Assembly (NCBI RefSeq): GCF_017874415.1
Contig: NZ_JAGGLM010000001.1
Span: 372,001 to 436,000 of the forward strand
From: Clostridium algifaecis
GTDB lineage: Bacteria > Bacillota > Clostridia > Clostridiales > Clostridiaceae
Length of the DNA stretch: 64,000 bases
Direction of reading: 5' to 3'
Both the position numbers and the translations under genes were made by a program. This document shows, piece after piece, positions 15,833 to 25,468 of this stretch. How positions within the stretch are numbered: position 1 is the first letter of the stretch; each line of letters starts with the position of its first letter. The notes beneath the pieces are model-generated. The model made no database searches. It saw only the letters and a list, made by a program, of their open reading frames with translations, and was not told the DNA's origin.

Positions 15833-16132
15833 GTGATCGCATTTAAAAAAATGTGGGATGATGTATGCTATACTTTATCAAATAATAAAATTGATGATAT
15901 TGATATAATAGAAAATTTTAATAATGGTTTTATAATAAAAGATGAATCCAATACACATTTTGTTACAAAACAGGATTTTGTTGACTTTTGGTGTAATATA
16001 GTGTGCCTTGATAAAGTTGATAAGGAAGATATTTTAAAATCCAAAAACTCGGGTAAGAAATATGTATACGAAATATTGAAAACTCTTCCTTACATAAAGG
16101 AGAATGGCGGCATTTTAAAATTATCAGAATAA
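15833..16132 (+). CDS. Hypothetical protein, 99 aa
   Basis: A GTG start follows AGGAGGT by about 6 bp. The protein is soluble, acidic and mixed-charge, with no signal peptide, membrane helix or recognised motif. Two Trp residues, in KKMWDDVCY and VDFWCNIVC, and its compact length suggest a small folded domain. It lies after the second prenyltransferase behind a tandem duplication and before a strong terminator, so it may be the last gene of the accessory region. No function is proposed. Confidence 0.6.
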   Translation: MIAFKKMWDDVCYTLSNNKIDDIDIIENFNNGFIIKDESNTHFVTKQDFVDFWCNIVCLDKVDKEDILKSKNSGKKYVYEILKTLPYIKENGGILKLSE

Positions 16133-16219
16133 CTTTACAAATTTTGATCCAAGTTTTTTATATATTATTTTATATTAAATAATCATAAAAAAATTTTAAT
16201 ATACTTTTATCAACGTATA

Positions 16220-16259
16220 GCAGCGGTGGAATTTATTCCACCGCTGTAAATTTTATTTT
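16220..16259 (+). terminator. Strong terminator ending the accessory region
   Basis: A perfect 11-bp GC-rich stem (16221-16231 with 16236-16246) has a 4-base loop and is followed by TAAATTTTATTTT. The remaining gap to 16425 holds an 11-bp inverted repeat (16329-16339 with 16354-16364) and AT-rich DNA without a visible gene. Confidence 0.85.
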
Positions 16260-16425
16260 AGACTTAATATAATGATAAAATTTAAAACTGCAATTTGGTA
16301 AATGTTTATATTAGCCCGCTCAGTCAGTTTACAAATATTTTATAATTACTTATAATATTTGTAAGACTTAAAATTATAATCTATAATAATATGATTTTTA
16401 AATTACAGAAAAAGAGGTAAATATT

Positions 16426-18537
16426 ATGGAGACTACTAAACTTAACAAGCAGGATGTAATATTTGCATTAGATATAGGTACCCGTACTGTAATAGGTACT
16501 GCTGGAGTTGTAAAAGATAAAAAATTTAATGTAATATCCGAACATTGCCTTGAACACAAAGAGAGGGCAATGATAGACGGGCAAATACATGATATAGAAC
16601 TTGTAGCAGGTACAGTGAATATTATAAAGGAAAAAATAGAGCAGGACTTAAATATGAAAATGGAAAATGTGGCTATAGCTGCAGCAGGTAGATTCCTGAG
16701 AACTGTAATTACCAAGGAAGATATGAAGATCGACTATGACAAGGAAATTGACAAAGATACTATAAGGAGTTTGGAGTTAACAGCAGTTAAAGCAGCGGAG
16801 AATAAGGTAAACAAAGAAACGAAAGGGAGGCTTTACTGCGTAGGCTACAGTGTAAAAAACTATTACTTGAATGGATATTTAATAGGAAATTTACTTTCTC
16901 AGAAGGGTGAAACAATATCGGCAGAGGTTATATCTACATTTTTACCGAGATCTGTAGTGGATAGTCTTTATTCTGTCATGAAAAAAGTTGGACTTCAAGT
17001 TATAAGCTTGACACTTGAGCCTATAGCTGCAATGGAAGCAGCTGTGCCTAAAAATTTGAGGCTGTTGAATCTATCTTTAGTTGATATAGGAGCAGGGACT
17101 TCGGATATTGCTATAAGCAGTAATGATACCATAAGTGCTTATGGTATGGTTCCAAAAGCTGGAGATGAGGTTACAGAGGTTATAGCACAAAATTATCTTG
17201 TAGAATTTAATACAGCAGAAAAAATAAAAAGGGAATGCAGCACAAACAATGAAATAAGTTATGTTGACGTACTTGGAATTGAAAACAAAATATCAGGTGA
17301 AGAGGTTATAAAGCTAGTAACTCCTACAGTGAAAAAAATAGCAGATGAAATAGCAGATAAAATGATAAGCTTAAATGGTGACAAATCTCCAAATGCAGTG
17401 TTTTTAGTTGGTGGAGGGGCACACACACCTAAAATTAAAGAATTTCTTTCAGAGGATTTGAATATTCCAGTCCAGAGGATAGCAATAAAGGGAAGAGATT
17501 CTGTAAAAGCCTGCAAGTGCATGGACGATTCTCTTGAAAGTACAGGAGTTACAGTTCTTGGAATTGCTCTTATGTCAATAAAAAGGCTTGGACATGATTT
17601 TATAGATATAATGCTGAATGGAGTTGTAATAAGTCTTTTCAATTCTCACAGGCACACTGTTATGGATGTAATGATGCAGGCAGGAATAAGTCCTAAAGTT
17701 TTGATAGGCAGAAATGGAAAAAATATCAGATTTACTTTAAATGGAATAAAAAGAGTGGCTTTTGGCACAATGGGTTGTAATGCAAAAATATCCGTAAATG
17801 GATTCAATAAAAGCATTGATGAAAAAGTAAAAGAAGGGGACAACATAGAACTTACTTATTCTGTAAATGGTAAAAATGCAGAACCAAAAGTAATAGATTA
17901 TGTTAATAAAGGATATTCTGTTAGCTTCTTCATAAATGATATAATAGACAATTTGGAACCAGTTGCATACATAAATGATAAAAAAGTTAAGATTGACTCT
18001 TATATAAAAGAAAATGATAAAGTTGATATAATATTTCCAAAGACACTTGGAGAATATAAAAAATATTTTGTGGATTTCAATGATGAATTTGTATACTATT
18101 TAGATGGAAAAGAATTGAATGACAAATATGTGATTAAAGAGGGAGACAGGATATATAGAATATCCAAAGAAAATGAAGAAAATGAAGAAAATGAAGAAAG
18201 TGATTCTTATAAAGAGGAGCCTAAAATAGAGGAAAAACCTATTGAATATACAGACACAAATCAAGAAAAAGAAAAAGTAGATAAAAAAGAAGAAATTAAA
18301 GAAATTAATATTGATAAAGCTATACTAAATAAAAATAATGAAATTACAGTAGTTGCAAATGGAAAGACTCTGGTTTTAAAAGGAAAGGATAATTATATAT
18401 TTGTAGATATATTCAATCATATAGAATTTGATCTGTCACATCCTAAAGGAAGCTTGTATCTTCATTTAAATGGAAAAGATGCAGGGTATTATGATAAACT
18501 TTCAGAAGGCGATGTAATTGAAATAGGGTGGAATTAA
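16426..18537 (+). CDS. FtsA-like actin-fold ATPase with long C-terminal extension
   Basis: This 703-residue protein belongs to the FtsA/PilM group of the actin-Hsp70 superfamily. The N-terminal half has phosphate-1 motif ALDIGTRTV (near residue 14), phosphate-2 LVDIGAGTSDIA (near 221) and the adenosine motif FLVGGGAHTP (near 325). The C-terminal half has no counterpart in classical FtsA (about 420 residues). It includes repeated beta-rich segments, an acidic low-complexity linker (ENEENEENEE, near 585) and a final domain. Clostridia carry such long FtsA-like proteins in addition to, or in place of, standard FtsA. No ftsZ is adjacent, so a divisome role is not certain. Confidence 0.75.
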   Translation: METTKLNKQDVIFALDIGTRTVIGTAGVVKDKKFNVISEHCLEHKERAMIDGQIHDIELVAGTVNIIKEKIEQDLNMKMENVAIAAAGRFLRTVITKEDMKIDYDKEIDKDTIRSLELTAVKAAENKVNKETKGRLYCVGYSVKNYYLNGYLIGNLLSQKGETISAEVISTFLPRSVVDSLYSVMKKVGLQVISLTLEPIAAMEAAVPKNLRLLNLSLVDIGAGTSDIAISSNDTISAYGMVPKAGDEVTEVIAQNYLVEFNTAEKIKRECSTNNEISYVDVLGIENKISGEEVIKLVTPTVKKIADEIADKMISLNGDKSPNAVFLVGGGAHTPKIKEFLSEDLNIPVQRIAIKGRDSVKACKCMDDSLESTGVTVLGIALMSIKRLGHDFIDIMLNGVVISLFNSHRHTVMDVMMQAGISPKVLIGRNGKNIRFTLNGIKRVAFGTMGCNAKISVNGFNKSIDEKVKEGDNIELTYSVNGKNAEPKVIDYVNKGYSVSFFINDIIDNLEPVAYINDKKVKIDSYIKENDKVDIIFPKTLGEYKKYFVDFNDEFVYYLDGKELNDKYVIKEGDRIYRISKENEENEENEESDSYKEEPKIEEKPIEYTDTNQEKEKVDKKEEIKEINIDKAILNKNNEITVVANGKTLVLKGKDNYIFVDIFNHIEFDLSHPKGSLYLHLNGKDAGYYDKLSEGDVIEIGWN

Positions 18538-18562
18538 AATATAAATTTTGGAGGTATTCTAA

Positions 18563-19735
18563 GTGGAATTAAACTTTTTGAAGAAAGCAAAAGATATGCA
18601 GGATGAACTTGTTGACATAAGGAGAGATATTCATATGCATCCGGAGCTTGATTATGATTTGAGCAGAACTCAGGAAAAAATAAAGAAATTTTTAAAGAAT
18701 GAAGGCATAGAATATGTTGAATCAGCAGGCAGTGGCATATGTGCTATAATAAGGGGAAATGGAGAAAAAACAATAGGACTCAGGGCAGACATGGATGCAC
18801 TTCCTATTCAGGATATGAAAAAATGTGATTATGCCTCTAAAGTCAAAGGAAAAATGCATGCTTGTGGGCATGATGCACATACAACTATACTTCTCGGTGC
18901 TGCCAAAATACTTAATAGTATAAAAGATCAATTAAAGGGAAATGTAAAATTATTCTTTGAACCTGCGGAGGAGACTACAGGTGGAGCTAAAGTTATGATA
19001 AAAGAAGGGGTGCTTGAAAATCCTCATGTAGATAGAGTTATAGGTCTCCATGTTGAAGAAGGCATTGAAACCGGAAAAATAGGAGTACGATATGGTGTAG
19101 TAAATGCAGCTTCTAATCCTTTTACTATAAAAATAAAGGGAATGGGTGCACATGGAGCAAGACCAAATACTGGAATAGATCCTGTTTTGATGAGCAGTTA
19201 TGTTATTGTTGCTCTTCAGGAAATAATAAGCAGAGAACTGCCTCCAACAGATGCCGGAGTACTTACAATAGGTTCAATTCACGGTGGAACTGCCCAAAAT
19301 ATAATACCTGATGAAGTTACAATATCTGGTATTATAAGAACAATGAAAACCGAACATAGGGAATATGTAAAAAAGAGATTGCGCGAGATAACAGAAGGAA
19401 TAGTAAAATCAATGAGAGGAAGTTGCACCATAGACATAGAGGAAAGTTATCCATGTCTATATAATGACGCTGCTGCAATTAAAGACGTAGTTTCTGCTGC
19501 TTCTTTAATCATAGAACAGAATAATATAATCACTTTGGAAAGTCCAAGTATGGGAGTTGAGAGCTTTGCATATTTTTCTATGGAAAGACCTTCCGCATTC
19601 TACTATTTAGGAAGCGGAAACAAAAGTAAAGGAACTGATCATCCAGCTCACGGAAACTTGTTTGATGTGGATGAGGATTGTATACCTATTGGTGTTGCGA
19701 TTCAATGTAAAGCAGTATATGATTTTTTGAAGTAA
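18563..19735 (+). CDS. M20-family amidohydrolase (N-acyl-amino-acid/hippurate hydrolase type)
   Basis: This is a 390-residue di-metal peptidase of the M20D group, which hydrolyses N-acyl amino acids or related amides. Metal-binding motifs are visible: RRDIHMHPEL near residue 20, GLRADMDALPI near 74, HACGHDAHT near 98, EPAEETTGGA near 133 and HPAHGN at the C-terminus. The GTG start follows TTGGAGG. It is 25 bp downstream of the FtsA-like gene and may be cotranscribed, and a terminator follows. The specific substrate is unknown. Confidence 0.85.
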   Translation: MELNFLKKAKDMQDELVDIRRDIHMHPELDYDLSRTQEKIKKFLKNEGIEYVESAGSGICAIIRGNGEKTIGLRADMDALPIQDMKKCDYASKVKGKMHACGHDAHTTILLGAAKILNSIKDQLKGNVKLFFEPAEETTGGAKVMIKEGVLENPHVDRVIGLHVEEGIETGKIGVRYGVVNAASNPFTIKIKGMGAHGARPNTGIDPVLMSSYVIVALQEIISRELPPTDAGVLTIGSIHGGTAQNIIPDEVTISGIIRTMKTEHREYVKKRLREITEGIVKSMRGSCTIDIEESYPCLYNDAAAIKDVVSAASLIIEQNNIITLESPSMGVESFAYFSMERPSAFYYLGSGNKSKGTDHPAHGNLFDVDEDCIPIGVAIQCKAVYDFLK

Positions 19736-19762
19736 GTCAATTCATAAAATATTGTTAAATGT

Positions 19763-19806
19763 AAAAGATATACTTAAAGTGCTATATTTAAGTATATCTT
19801 TTTTAT
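19763..19806 (+). terminator. Terminator after the M20 amidohydrolase
   Basis: Arms 19763-19778 and 19787-19802 make a 16-bp stem with an 8-base loop followed by T residues. Confidence 0.85.
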
Positions 19807-19980
19807 AATCTGATAAAATTATTGTAGAATAAATTAGATATTGGAGTAATATTTAGACTAAAGTGAAAAATAGTATAAAAGATATTTTATTATGTTGATT
19901 TAGGTTAGAATAGTATTATATAATTAATTGTTGAATTAAAATAAGAATAGATAAGGAGGTACTGCTGATACATATAAATT

Positions 19981-20007
19981 ATGAACGTTTATGGCGGCAG
20001 TGAATAG
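19981..20007 (+). other. Possible eight-codon leader ORF before the RluA gene
   Basis: ATG at 19981 opens a reading frame MNVYGGSE ending in TAG directly against the ATG of the pseudouridine synthase. The only good ribosome binding site, AAGGAGGT near 19953, is about 20 bp upstream of it, while the main gene has a weak site. It could be chance. Confidence 0.25.
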
Positions 20008-20967
20008 ATGAAAATTGAAATAGGGATAAATGAATCTGGACAGAGATTAGATAAATTTTTAAGAAAATGGTTAAAGGATGTTCCTTTAGGAGCAATATAC
20101 AAAGCTATAAGGAAGGGCGACATAAAAGTAAACGGAAAAAAGAAAAAAGAAAAATATTTCCTTGAAGAAGGGGATATTGTTGATGCATCATATATTGAGT
20201 CTAAAAGAGAAGTTTATGAGATTAAAGCTGTAGATAGTGGATTTTTAAAAAAAGTTTATGAAGATAAAAATATGATAATTGTAGAGAAATGGCCGGGAGT
20301 ACTTGTACATTCAGATAGCAAAAGTAAAGATCCTACTTTAACTGATTATGTTCTTTCCTATTTGTATGACAAGGGAGATTATGATCCTAAAGAATCTGTT
20401 ACATTTAAGCCTTCTCCATGTAACAGACTGGATAGAAATACTTCTGGAATGGTTATATACGGGAAAAATTATGAATCTTTAAAAATGCTAAATGAGATGA
20501 TAAGGGAAAGATACATAAGCAAATATTATGAAGCAATTGTAAAGGGAACCATAAAAGATGGCTTATATAAAGCTTATATACATAAGGATAATGCAGAAAA
20601 TTTATCTAATGTATTTGATAGACCGGGTAAAAATACCAAAGAGATATCTATGAAAGTAAAAAATATAAAATCCTGCGGTCTTTATTCTTTTGTGGAACTT
20701 GAATTAATTACGGGAAGAAGTCATCAACTCAGAGCACATTTGGCCCATATAGGTAATCCTATCATAGGAGATTTAAAATATGGAGAAGTAAAAACAAATA
20801 GCTTTTTTTATAATAAATATGGGCTTGATTATCAATATCTATATGCATATAAACTGCATTTTAAAAATTGTGATGAAGAACTTAGTTATATGGAAAATAA
20901 AACTATAACTGCATCATTGCCGCCTATATTTAAAAAGATAAAAAAGGATATTTTCGAAAAATTTTAG
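20008..20967 (+). CDS. RluA-family 23S rRNA pseudouridine synthase
   Basis: This 319-residue enzyme converts uridine to pseudouridine in RNA. An N-terminal S4 RNA-binding domain (GQRLDKFLRKWL to about residue 65) is followed by the RluA catalytic domain with the active-site Asp in NRLDRNTSGMVIY (near 144) and RSHQLRAHLAHIG near 240. The target site (RluC/RluD-type) cannot be assigned from sequence. The gene is followed 21 bp later by the flippase gene. Its start has a weak ribosome binding site and an eight-codon ORF abutting it. Confidence 0.85.
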   Translation: MKIEIGINESGQRLDKFLRKWLKDVPLGAIYKAIRKGDIKVNGKKKKEKYFLEEGDIVDASYIESKREVYEIKAVDSGFLKKVYEDKNMIIVEKWPGVLVHSDSKSKDPTLTDYVLSYLYDKGDYDPKESVTFKPSPCNRLDRNTSGMVIYGKNYESLKMLNEMIRERYISKYYEAIVKGTIKDGLYKAYIHKDNAENLSNVFDRPGKNTKEISMKVKNIKSCGLYSFVELELITGRSHQLRAHLAHIGNPIIGDLKYGEVKTNSFFYNKYGLDYQYLYAYKLHFKNCDEELSYMENKTITASLPPIFKKIKKDIFEKF

Positions 20968-20988
20968 CCTTTGATGGGGAGTTTTAGT

Positions 20989-22593
20989 ATGAATGAACAA
21001 TCAACAACTAAAGGTTTTGCTATACTTTCGGCAGCAGGAATGATTACAAAGGTTTTATCACTTTTATATATTCCATTTTTAATACATATAATTGGAGATG
21101 TTGGATATGGAGTATATGGTGCTTCTTATCAGATATATGCTTTTATATTTGTAATTGCTAATTCAGGTGTACCTGTTGCCATATCAAAACTTATATCTGA
21201 ATTAAATGCTGTAAAAAATTATAGGGATGCGGTGAGAAGCTTTAAAATAGCTAGATTTATGCTCGTTATGATAGGAATAGTTATGTCGATTATTCTAATT
21301 GCTTTTGCAGAGCCTATTGTAAGTGTAACACATTATAAAAAAGCTTACTTATCCATAGTGTGTCTGTCACCTGCTATTTTATTTACAGCTGTAGCATCAG
21401 CCTATAGAGGATATTTCCAGGGAAAGGGAAATATGACACCAACTGCTGTATCCCAGGTTATAGAACAGCTTTTGAACATTGTATTTTCACTTATATTTGC
21501 AGCATATCTTATGAGATACGGTGTGGAGACGGGATGCGCAGGAAGTACTATAGGTACTTCAATTGGTGCACTTGCATCTGCTTCGTTTCTGATGTTTTGT
21601 TATAGTAAAAGCAGCAGATTTATAGTAAAAAATAATTTTAATGAAAATATAAAGAGACTTAGCAGGAAACAGATTGTAAGGAAAATTATAAACTATGGTG
21701 TACCTATTACACTCTGTGTAGGAATGACTTATGCAGGAAATATAGTGGATGTAATGAATACCAAAGTAAGGCTTATGGCTGGCGGACTTACAGATGACAG
21801 TGCAACTATATTATATGGTTATCTTTCTAAATATCAGCAGCTTTTAAATGTGCCTATTGCGATTATTTCATCACTTTCCGCGGCAATACTGCCGGCGATA
21901 TCGGCGGCTGCAGCTATTAAAGATAAAACAAGGGTAAAAAACAGCATAAATTATTCTTTTAGGCTTTGTTTCTTGATAGCAGTTCCGTGTGCAGTAGGAC
22001 TTGCTATTTTAAGTGAACCTATATTTGATTTGTTAAAAATCAGAGGCGGCTCATATATAATGGCATGTGGTTCTTCGGTTCTTGTATTCATGTCTGTAAT
22101 GCAGATACAGACTACAATCTTGCAGAGTCTTGGAAAACTATATTCTGCTACTATTTATTCTGTTATAGGAATAGCGTGCAAAATAGTTGTAAATTATATT
22201 TTAATTGCCATACCTAGAATAAACATATTAGGAGCTGTGGCTGGAAGTATTGTAGGATACGCAATACCTATAATTTTAAATCATATTATGATTAAAAAAT
22301 CATTAGAAGTAAATGTAAATATGGTGACACATGCTATAAAGCCTTTAATTTCATCTATTGCAATGGGTATACTTGTGTTTACAGTATACTATGTACTAGA
22401 TACATTAATGGGTTTTATAAGTACTGGATATATTCCAAATGCTCTTTCCACTATTGCAGCAATATTAGTTGGAATTTTAACATATATATTTGTATTAGCT
22501 GTAATAGGAGGAATAACAAATAAGGATATGGAACGTATGCCTAAAAAAATAACAAAGCTCATACCAAATTTTATATTAAGCAGGATAAATTAA
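20989..22593 (+). CDS. MVF/MATE-like polysaccharide flippase (SpoVB-like)
   Basis: This 534-residue membrane protein has about 14 predicted helices and the oligosaccharide-flippase (MVF) family look. GVYGASYQIYAFI lies near the N-terminus, SAYRGYFQGKGNMTPTA near 140, and a GVPVAISKLIS segment is typical of SpoVB/YtgP/MurJ-like flippases. It would move lipid-linked glycan precursors across the membrane. The ATG at 20989 is preferred because GGGGAG lies 7 bp upstream. It runs convergent with a second flippase gene (spoVB) and shares a terminator with it. Confidence 0.8.
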   Translation: MNEQSTTKGFAILSAAGMITKVLSLLYIPFLIHIIGDVGYGVYGASYQIYAFIFVIANSGVPVAISKLISELNAVKNYRDAVRSFKIARFMLVMIGIVMSIILIAFAEPIVSVTHYKKAYLSIVCLSPAILFTAVASAYRGYFQGKGNMTPTAVSQVIEQLLNIVFSLIFAAYLMRYGVETGCAGSTIGTSIGALASASFLMFCYSKSSRFIVKNNFNENIKRLSRKQIVRKIINYGVPITLCVGMTYAGNIVDVMNTKVRLMAGGLTDDSATILYGYLSKYQQLLNVPIAIISSLSAAILPAISAAAAIKDKTRVKNSINYSFRLCFLIAVPCAVGLAILSEPIFDLLKIRGGSYIMACGSSVLVFMSVMQIQTTILQSLGKLYSATIYSVIGIACKIVVNYILIAIPRINILGAVAGSIVGYAIPIILNHIMIKKSLEVNVNMVTHAIKPLISSIAMGILVFTVYYVLDTLMGFISTGYIPNALSTIAAILVGILTYIFVLAVIGGITNKDMERMPKKITKLIPNFILSRIN

Positions 22594-22610
22594 TAATTAT
22601 TTATCTTCGG

Positions 22611-22652
22611 TAAAAAATAACTTCTAAAAAGGATTATAGAAGTTATTTTTTA
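22611..22652. terminator. Bidirectional terminator between the convergent flippase genes
   Basis: Arms 22611-22626 and 22637-22652 form a perfect stem bounded by A and T runs on both sides. It overlaps the last codon of the minus-strand spoVB gene. Confidence 0.85.
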
Positions 22653-23955
22653 TAAGCTCGTGCATATTTAAAATTAAACTTGTAAGGGATGTTATGATCA
22701 AGCTTATTGCGCATCCATATATATTTATAGAGGATATACCTGTTAATATGTATATTAGTATAAGTTCTTCTACAGATACTATAATGGAATTCCTGAGAAG
22801 TATATTTTGTTTACCTATGCCATTCAAAATTCCAAAAACTGAACTTGAAACAAAGCTTACAGGGGCACACAGTGAAGCAAATTTTATATATTTTCCTATA
22901 TCATTTCTGCTATAAAAAAGCTGTCCTAGATAGTCTGGAACTAATAAACACACTATCATTGTACCTATGCCTAAGAATATAGATACTTTTAAGACCTGTG
23001 ATATTCTATTTTCCATTCCAAAATAATCTTTTGAATTTAATTTTTCTGAGAGATCCGGAATTAAAACTATGGATATTGAATTAAGTATTGTTGTTGGAAA
23101 AAATACAATACTAAAAGCCATTGCTTTAAACCTGCCTATCATGGAAAGTGCCAGTGTATAGTCTATACCGCAGTGCAGCAATCTTCTTGGTATTATAAGT
23201 GCCGATACGGCTGATAAACCTGTAGATAAAAAACCATTCAAGCACAGTGGAAAAGATACAACCAAAATATTGAATAAAAGCTGAATATTATCAGGTTCAT
23301 AATTTAATTGAATTTTATACTTTCTTTTTTTTATCCTATATATGCTGTAGAGTGAAACTAGGCTTATAAGTTCTCCTAGAGTTAGTGTTATATAAGCTGC
23401 CGTTACAGTATTTTTTACACCCTTCAAGGCAAAAATACTTACTATACTGGTTATTATTATAATCCTCAGAAATTTTTCAAAAACATCTATAAGTGCCGGA
23501 ATTTTTACATCGGATGTTCCATAAAAATATCCTTTAAATATGCAAGAAAGTGATATAAAAAACATAGCAGGACATATAACCTGGATAGAATGTACTGACC
23601 TTATATCATCTATTATATTCATACCTATGTATTTTGAATTTACGAATACAAAACATATTATAATTAAAGAAAATATGGCATCGAATAATAGAGAAACTGA
23701 GATGGAACTGTCCAGGTTTGAAAAATCATCTTTTGAGAAATATATAGCCGATACTCTCGATATAGCAGTTACCATTCCGCCGCAAATCAAACAGATGAAA
23801 AGATCATATACAGGCATTATGAGATCATATAACCCCATGCCTTCTGCTCCTAGATATTTTGAAAGTAATATAGAGAATATAAAAGCAAATATACTTGTAA
23901 CCAGGTTTGAAAAAATTAAAATAAGTGAACTTTTTAAAAATCTGTCTCTTTTCAT
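22624..23955 (-). CDS. spoVB: Stage V sporulation protein B-like flippase
   Basis: This 443-residue polytopic protein of the MVF family has LGAEGMGLYDLIMPVYDL near the N-terminus and a CIFKGYFYGTSDVKIPALIDVFEKF-like segment near 130, both typical of SpoVB. SpoVB-type proteins are needed for spore cortex assembly and probably flip lipid II or a related precursor. The ATG at 23955 has GGAGT a few bases upstream. A start at 24024 would add 23 hydrophobic residues but lacks a ribosome binding site. The gene is divergent from the propeller gene at 24123. Confidence 0.8.
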   Translation of the reverse strand: MKRDRFLKSSLILIFSNLVTSIFAFIFSILLSKYLGAEGMGLYDLIMPVYDLFICLICGGMVTAISRVSAIYFSKDDFSNLDSSISVSLLFDAIFSLIIICFVFVNSKYIGMNIIDDIRSVHSIQVICPAMFFISLSCIFKGYFYGTSDVKIPALIDVFEKFLRIIIITSIVSIFALKGVKNTVTAAYITLTLGELISLVSLYSIYRIKKRKYKIQLNYEPDNIQLLFNILVVSFPLCLNGFLSTGLSAVSALIIPRRLLHCGIDYTLALSMIGRFKAMAFSIVFFPTTILNSISIVLIPDLSEKLNSKDYFGMENRISQVLKVSIFLGIGTMIVCLLVPDYLGQLFYSRNDIGKYIKFASLCAPVSFVSSSVFGILNGIGKQNILLRNSIIVSVEELILIYILTGISSINIYGCAISLIITSLTSLILNMHELIKNNFYNPF

Positions 23956-24122
23956 AATAACTCCTGTACAGGCAATTAAAGCCAAAATTAATATAGATTT
24001 ATTAATAAGTATGAAAAGAGACATAAATATATTCTTTTATAATTTAAAAATAATAATATTCATATACCAACTTATTTTTAAATATATATGTATCAAGAGT
24101 TAAAAAATTTAGGAGAGTATAT

Positions 24123-25436
24123 ATGGGAAAATTTTTGAAAATTTTATTTTGTTCAGTTGTAGTATTCATAGTTGCCTACAGTATTAGAATTTATTTTTAT
24201 AAAGGTGGAAATGTACCGGATTTAAAATTGGAAAATAAAAATTTAAATTATAGTGTAAGCTATAAAGGTTTGAAAGATGCTGTAGATTTTACTTCAGATA
24301 ATATTGGAAATTATTACATAGCATATCCTTCTAAAATTCAGGCAATAGAGAAAAACGGCAAAAGCTATAATTTAATTAAAAAGAGCAATTTTGATATAAA
24401 CAGCATAGATTATAAGGATGGTAAGCTTTATTACATATCTAAAGATAAAATATATTGTTATGATATAAAAAATAGAAGCAATAAGGAATTTGCATCTGGA
24501 ATTCCAAACTATGGAGATTATAATAAAAGTCTTATAAGAATAAATGGAAATAACATATATGTGTCGATTGGAGCTGCCACCAATTCAGGTGTAGTAGGAA
24601 AAGATAATGATTGGATAAAATCACAACCTTATGTATGCGATATAACTCCAAATGACATAACATTAAAGGGAATAAATTTTGGAAATAATAGAACAGGAGC
24701 ATTTCAAAGTTATGGAACAAAAAGTATTAAAGGCCAAATAGTACCAGAACATTTCCCGGGTAATTCATCGATTGTAGTTTATGACATAAATGGAAAACAA
24801 AGCAGCACTTTTGCCTGGGGCATAAGAAATGTTACGGGTATGGATTTTAATGAAAATAAGCTTGTATGTGCTATTGGAGGCATGGAAAATAGAGGATCAA
24901 GAGCTGTTATTGGCGACACAGATTATATATATGAAATAAAGAAGGGACTATGGTATGGATGGCCTGATTACAGCGGTGGAGATCCTGTTACATCTCCTAA
25001 ATTCAAGGGAAATAATAAATCTAAATTGGATTTCCTGCTTGAAAATCATCCAAGTATGAATCCACCGTCACCTATATATCAGCATACCAAAGTTTCAAGC
25101 CTGGGGGCTATCTGTGCGGATAATTCAGGAGATATAGATGAAAAAAACTGTATATTTTTTTATGATAAAATAGATAATTTACTATATAGTTTCAAGTATC
25201 CTAAAGTTCAGAGAGAACAAATTAAATTTGATAAAAACTCTAAAATAAAAAGCATTAAAATTTATAATAAGAGATTACTAATACTGGACAGCAGCAAAGG
25301 ATGCATATATAGTATAGTAAATAGAAAAAATATTAGTACCATTAAAAATTTAAGTCAGTATAATTATATCTATATATATCTTATTGTAGTAACTATTTTT
25401 GTTATTGTTTTGATTTTAAAAGTAAAAAGAGATTAA
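24123..25436 (+). CDS. Membrane-anchored glucose/sorbosone dehydrogenase-like beta-propeller protein
   Basis: This 437-residue protein has an N-terminal hydrophobic anchor (about residues 4-24), a propeller domain and a C-terminal membrane helix (about 408-430) followed by KVKRD. The segment FAWGIRNVTGMDF near 237 and WYGWPDYSGGDPV near 277 match the soluble glucose dehydrogenase (GSDH, PQQ-binding) propeller family. Whether PQQ is bound is doubtful, since no PQQ genes are seen. It is probably an extracytoplasmic propeller held at both ends. AGGAG precedes the ATG. Confidence 0.7.
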   Translation: MGKFLKILFCSVVVFIVAYSIRIYFYKGGNVPDLKLENKNLNYSVSYKGLKDAVDFTSDNIGNYYIAYPSKIQAIEKNGKSYNLIKKSNFDINSIDYKDGKLYYISKDKIYCYDIKNRSNKEFASGIPNYGDYNKSLIRINGNNIYVSIGAATNSGVVGKDNDWIKSQPYVCDITPNDITLKGINFGNNRTGAFQSYGTKSIKGQIVPEHFPGNSSIVVYDINGKQSSTFAWGIRNVTGMDFNENKLVCAIGGMENRGSRAVIGDTDYIYEIKKGLWYGWPDYSGGDPVTSPKFKGNNKSKLDFLLENHPSMNPPSPIYQHTKVSSLGAICADNSGDIDEKNCIFFYDKIDNLLYSFKYPKVQREQIKFDKNSKIKSIKIYNKRLLILDSSKGCIYSIVNRKNISTIKNLSQYNYIYIYLIVVTIFVIVLILKVKRD

Positions 25437-25468
25437 AATATGAGTTTTAAAAAGGAGATAGTTTTAAC

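Noticed and set aside
251-16132. Integrated mobile element carrying the quinone/fix module
   Set aside because: No integrase, transposase, tRNA target or flanking direct repeat was seen in the window, and base composition looks like the rest. The left edge is outside the view, so transfer is neither shown nor excluded.
16329-16364. 11-bp inverted repeat as a second terminator or operator before the FtsA-like gene
   Set aside because: The stem is AT-only with a 14-base loop and no T run. It may be an operator but nothing else supports a role.
18171-18200. Short tandem repeats in the FtsA-like gene as a microsatellite or CRISPR-like element
   Set aside because: They encode an acidic ENEENEE linker in frame. 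They are low-complexity coding sequence with no spacers.
23540-24103. 187-codon plus-strand ORF over spoVB
   Set aside because: It is opposite the spoVB gene. No ribosome binding site or recognisable domain. Explained by low stop frequency opposite a hydrophobic protein.
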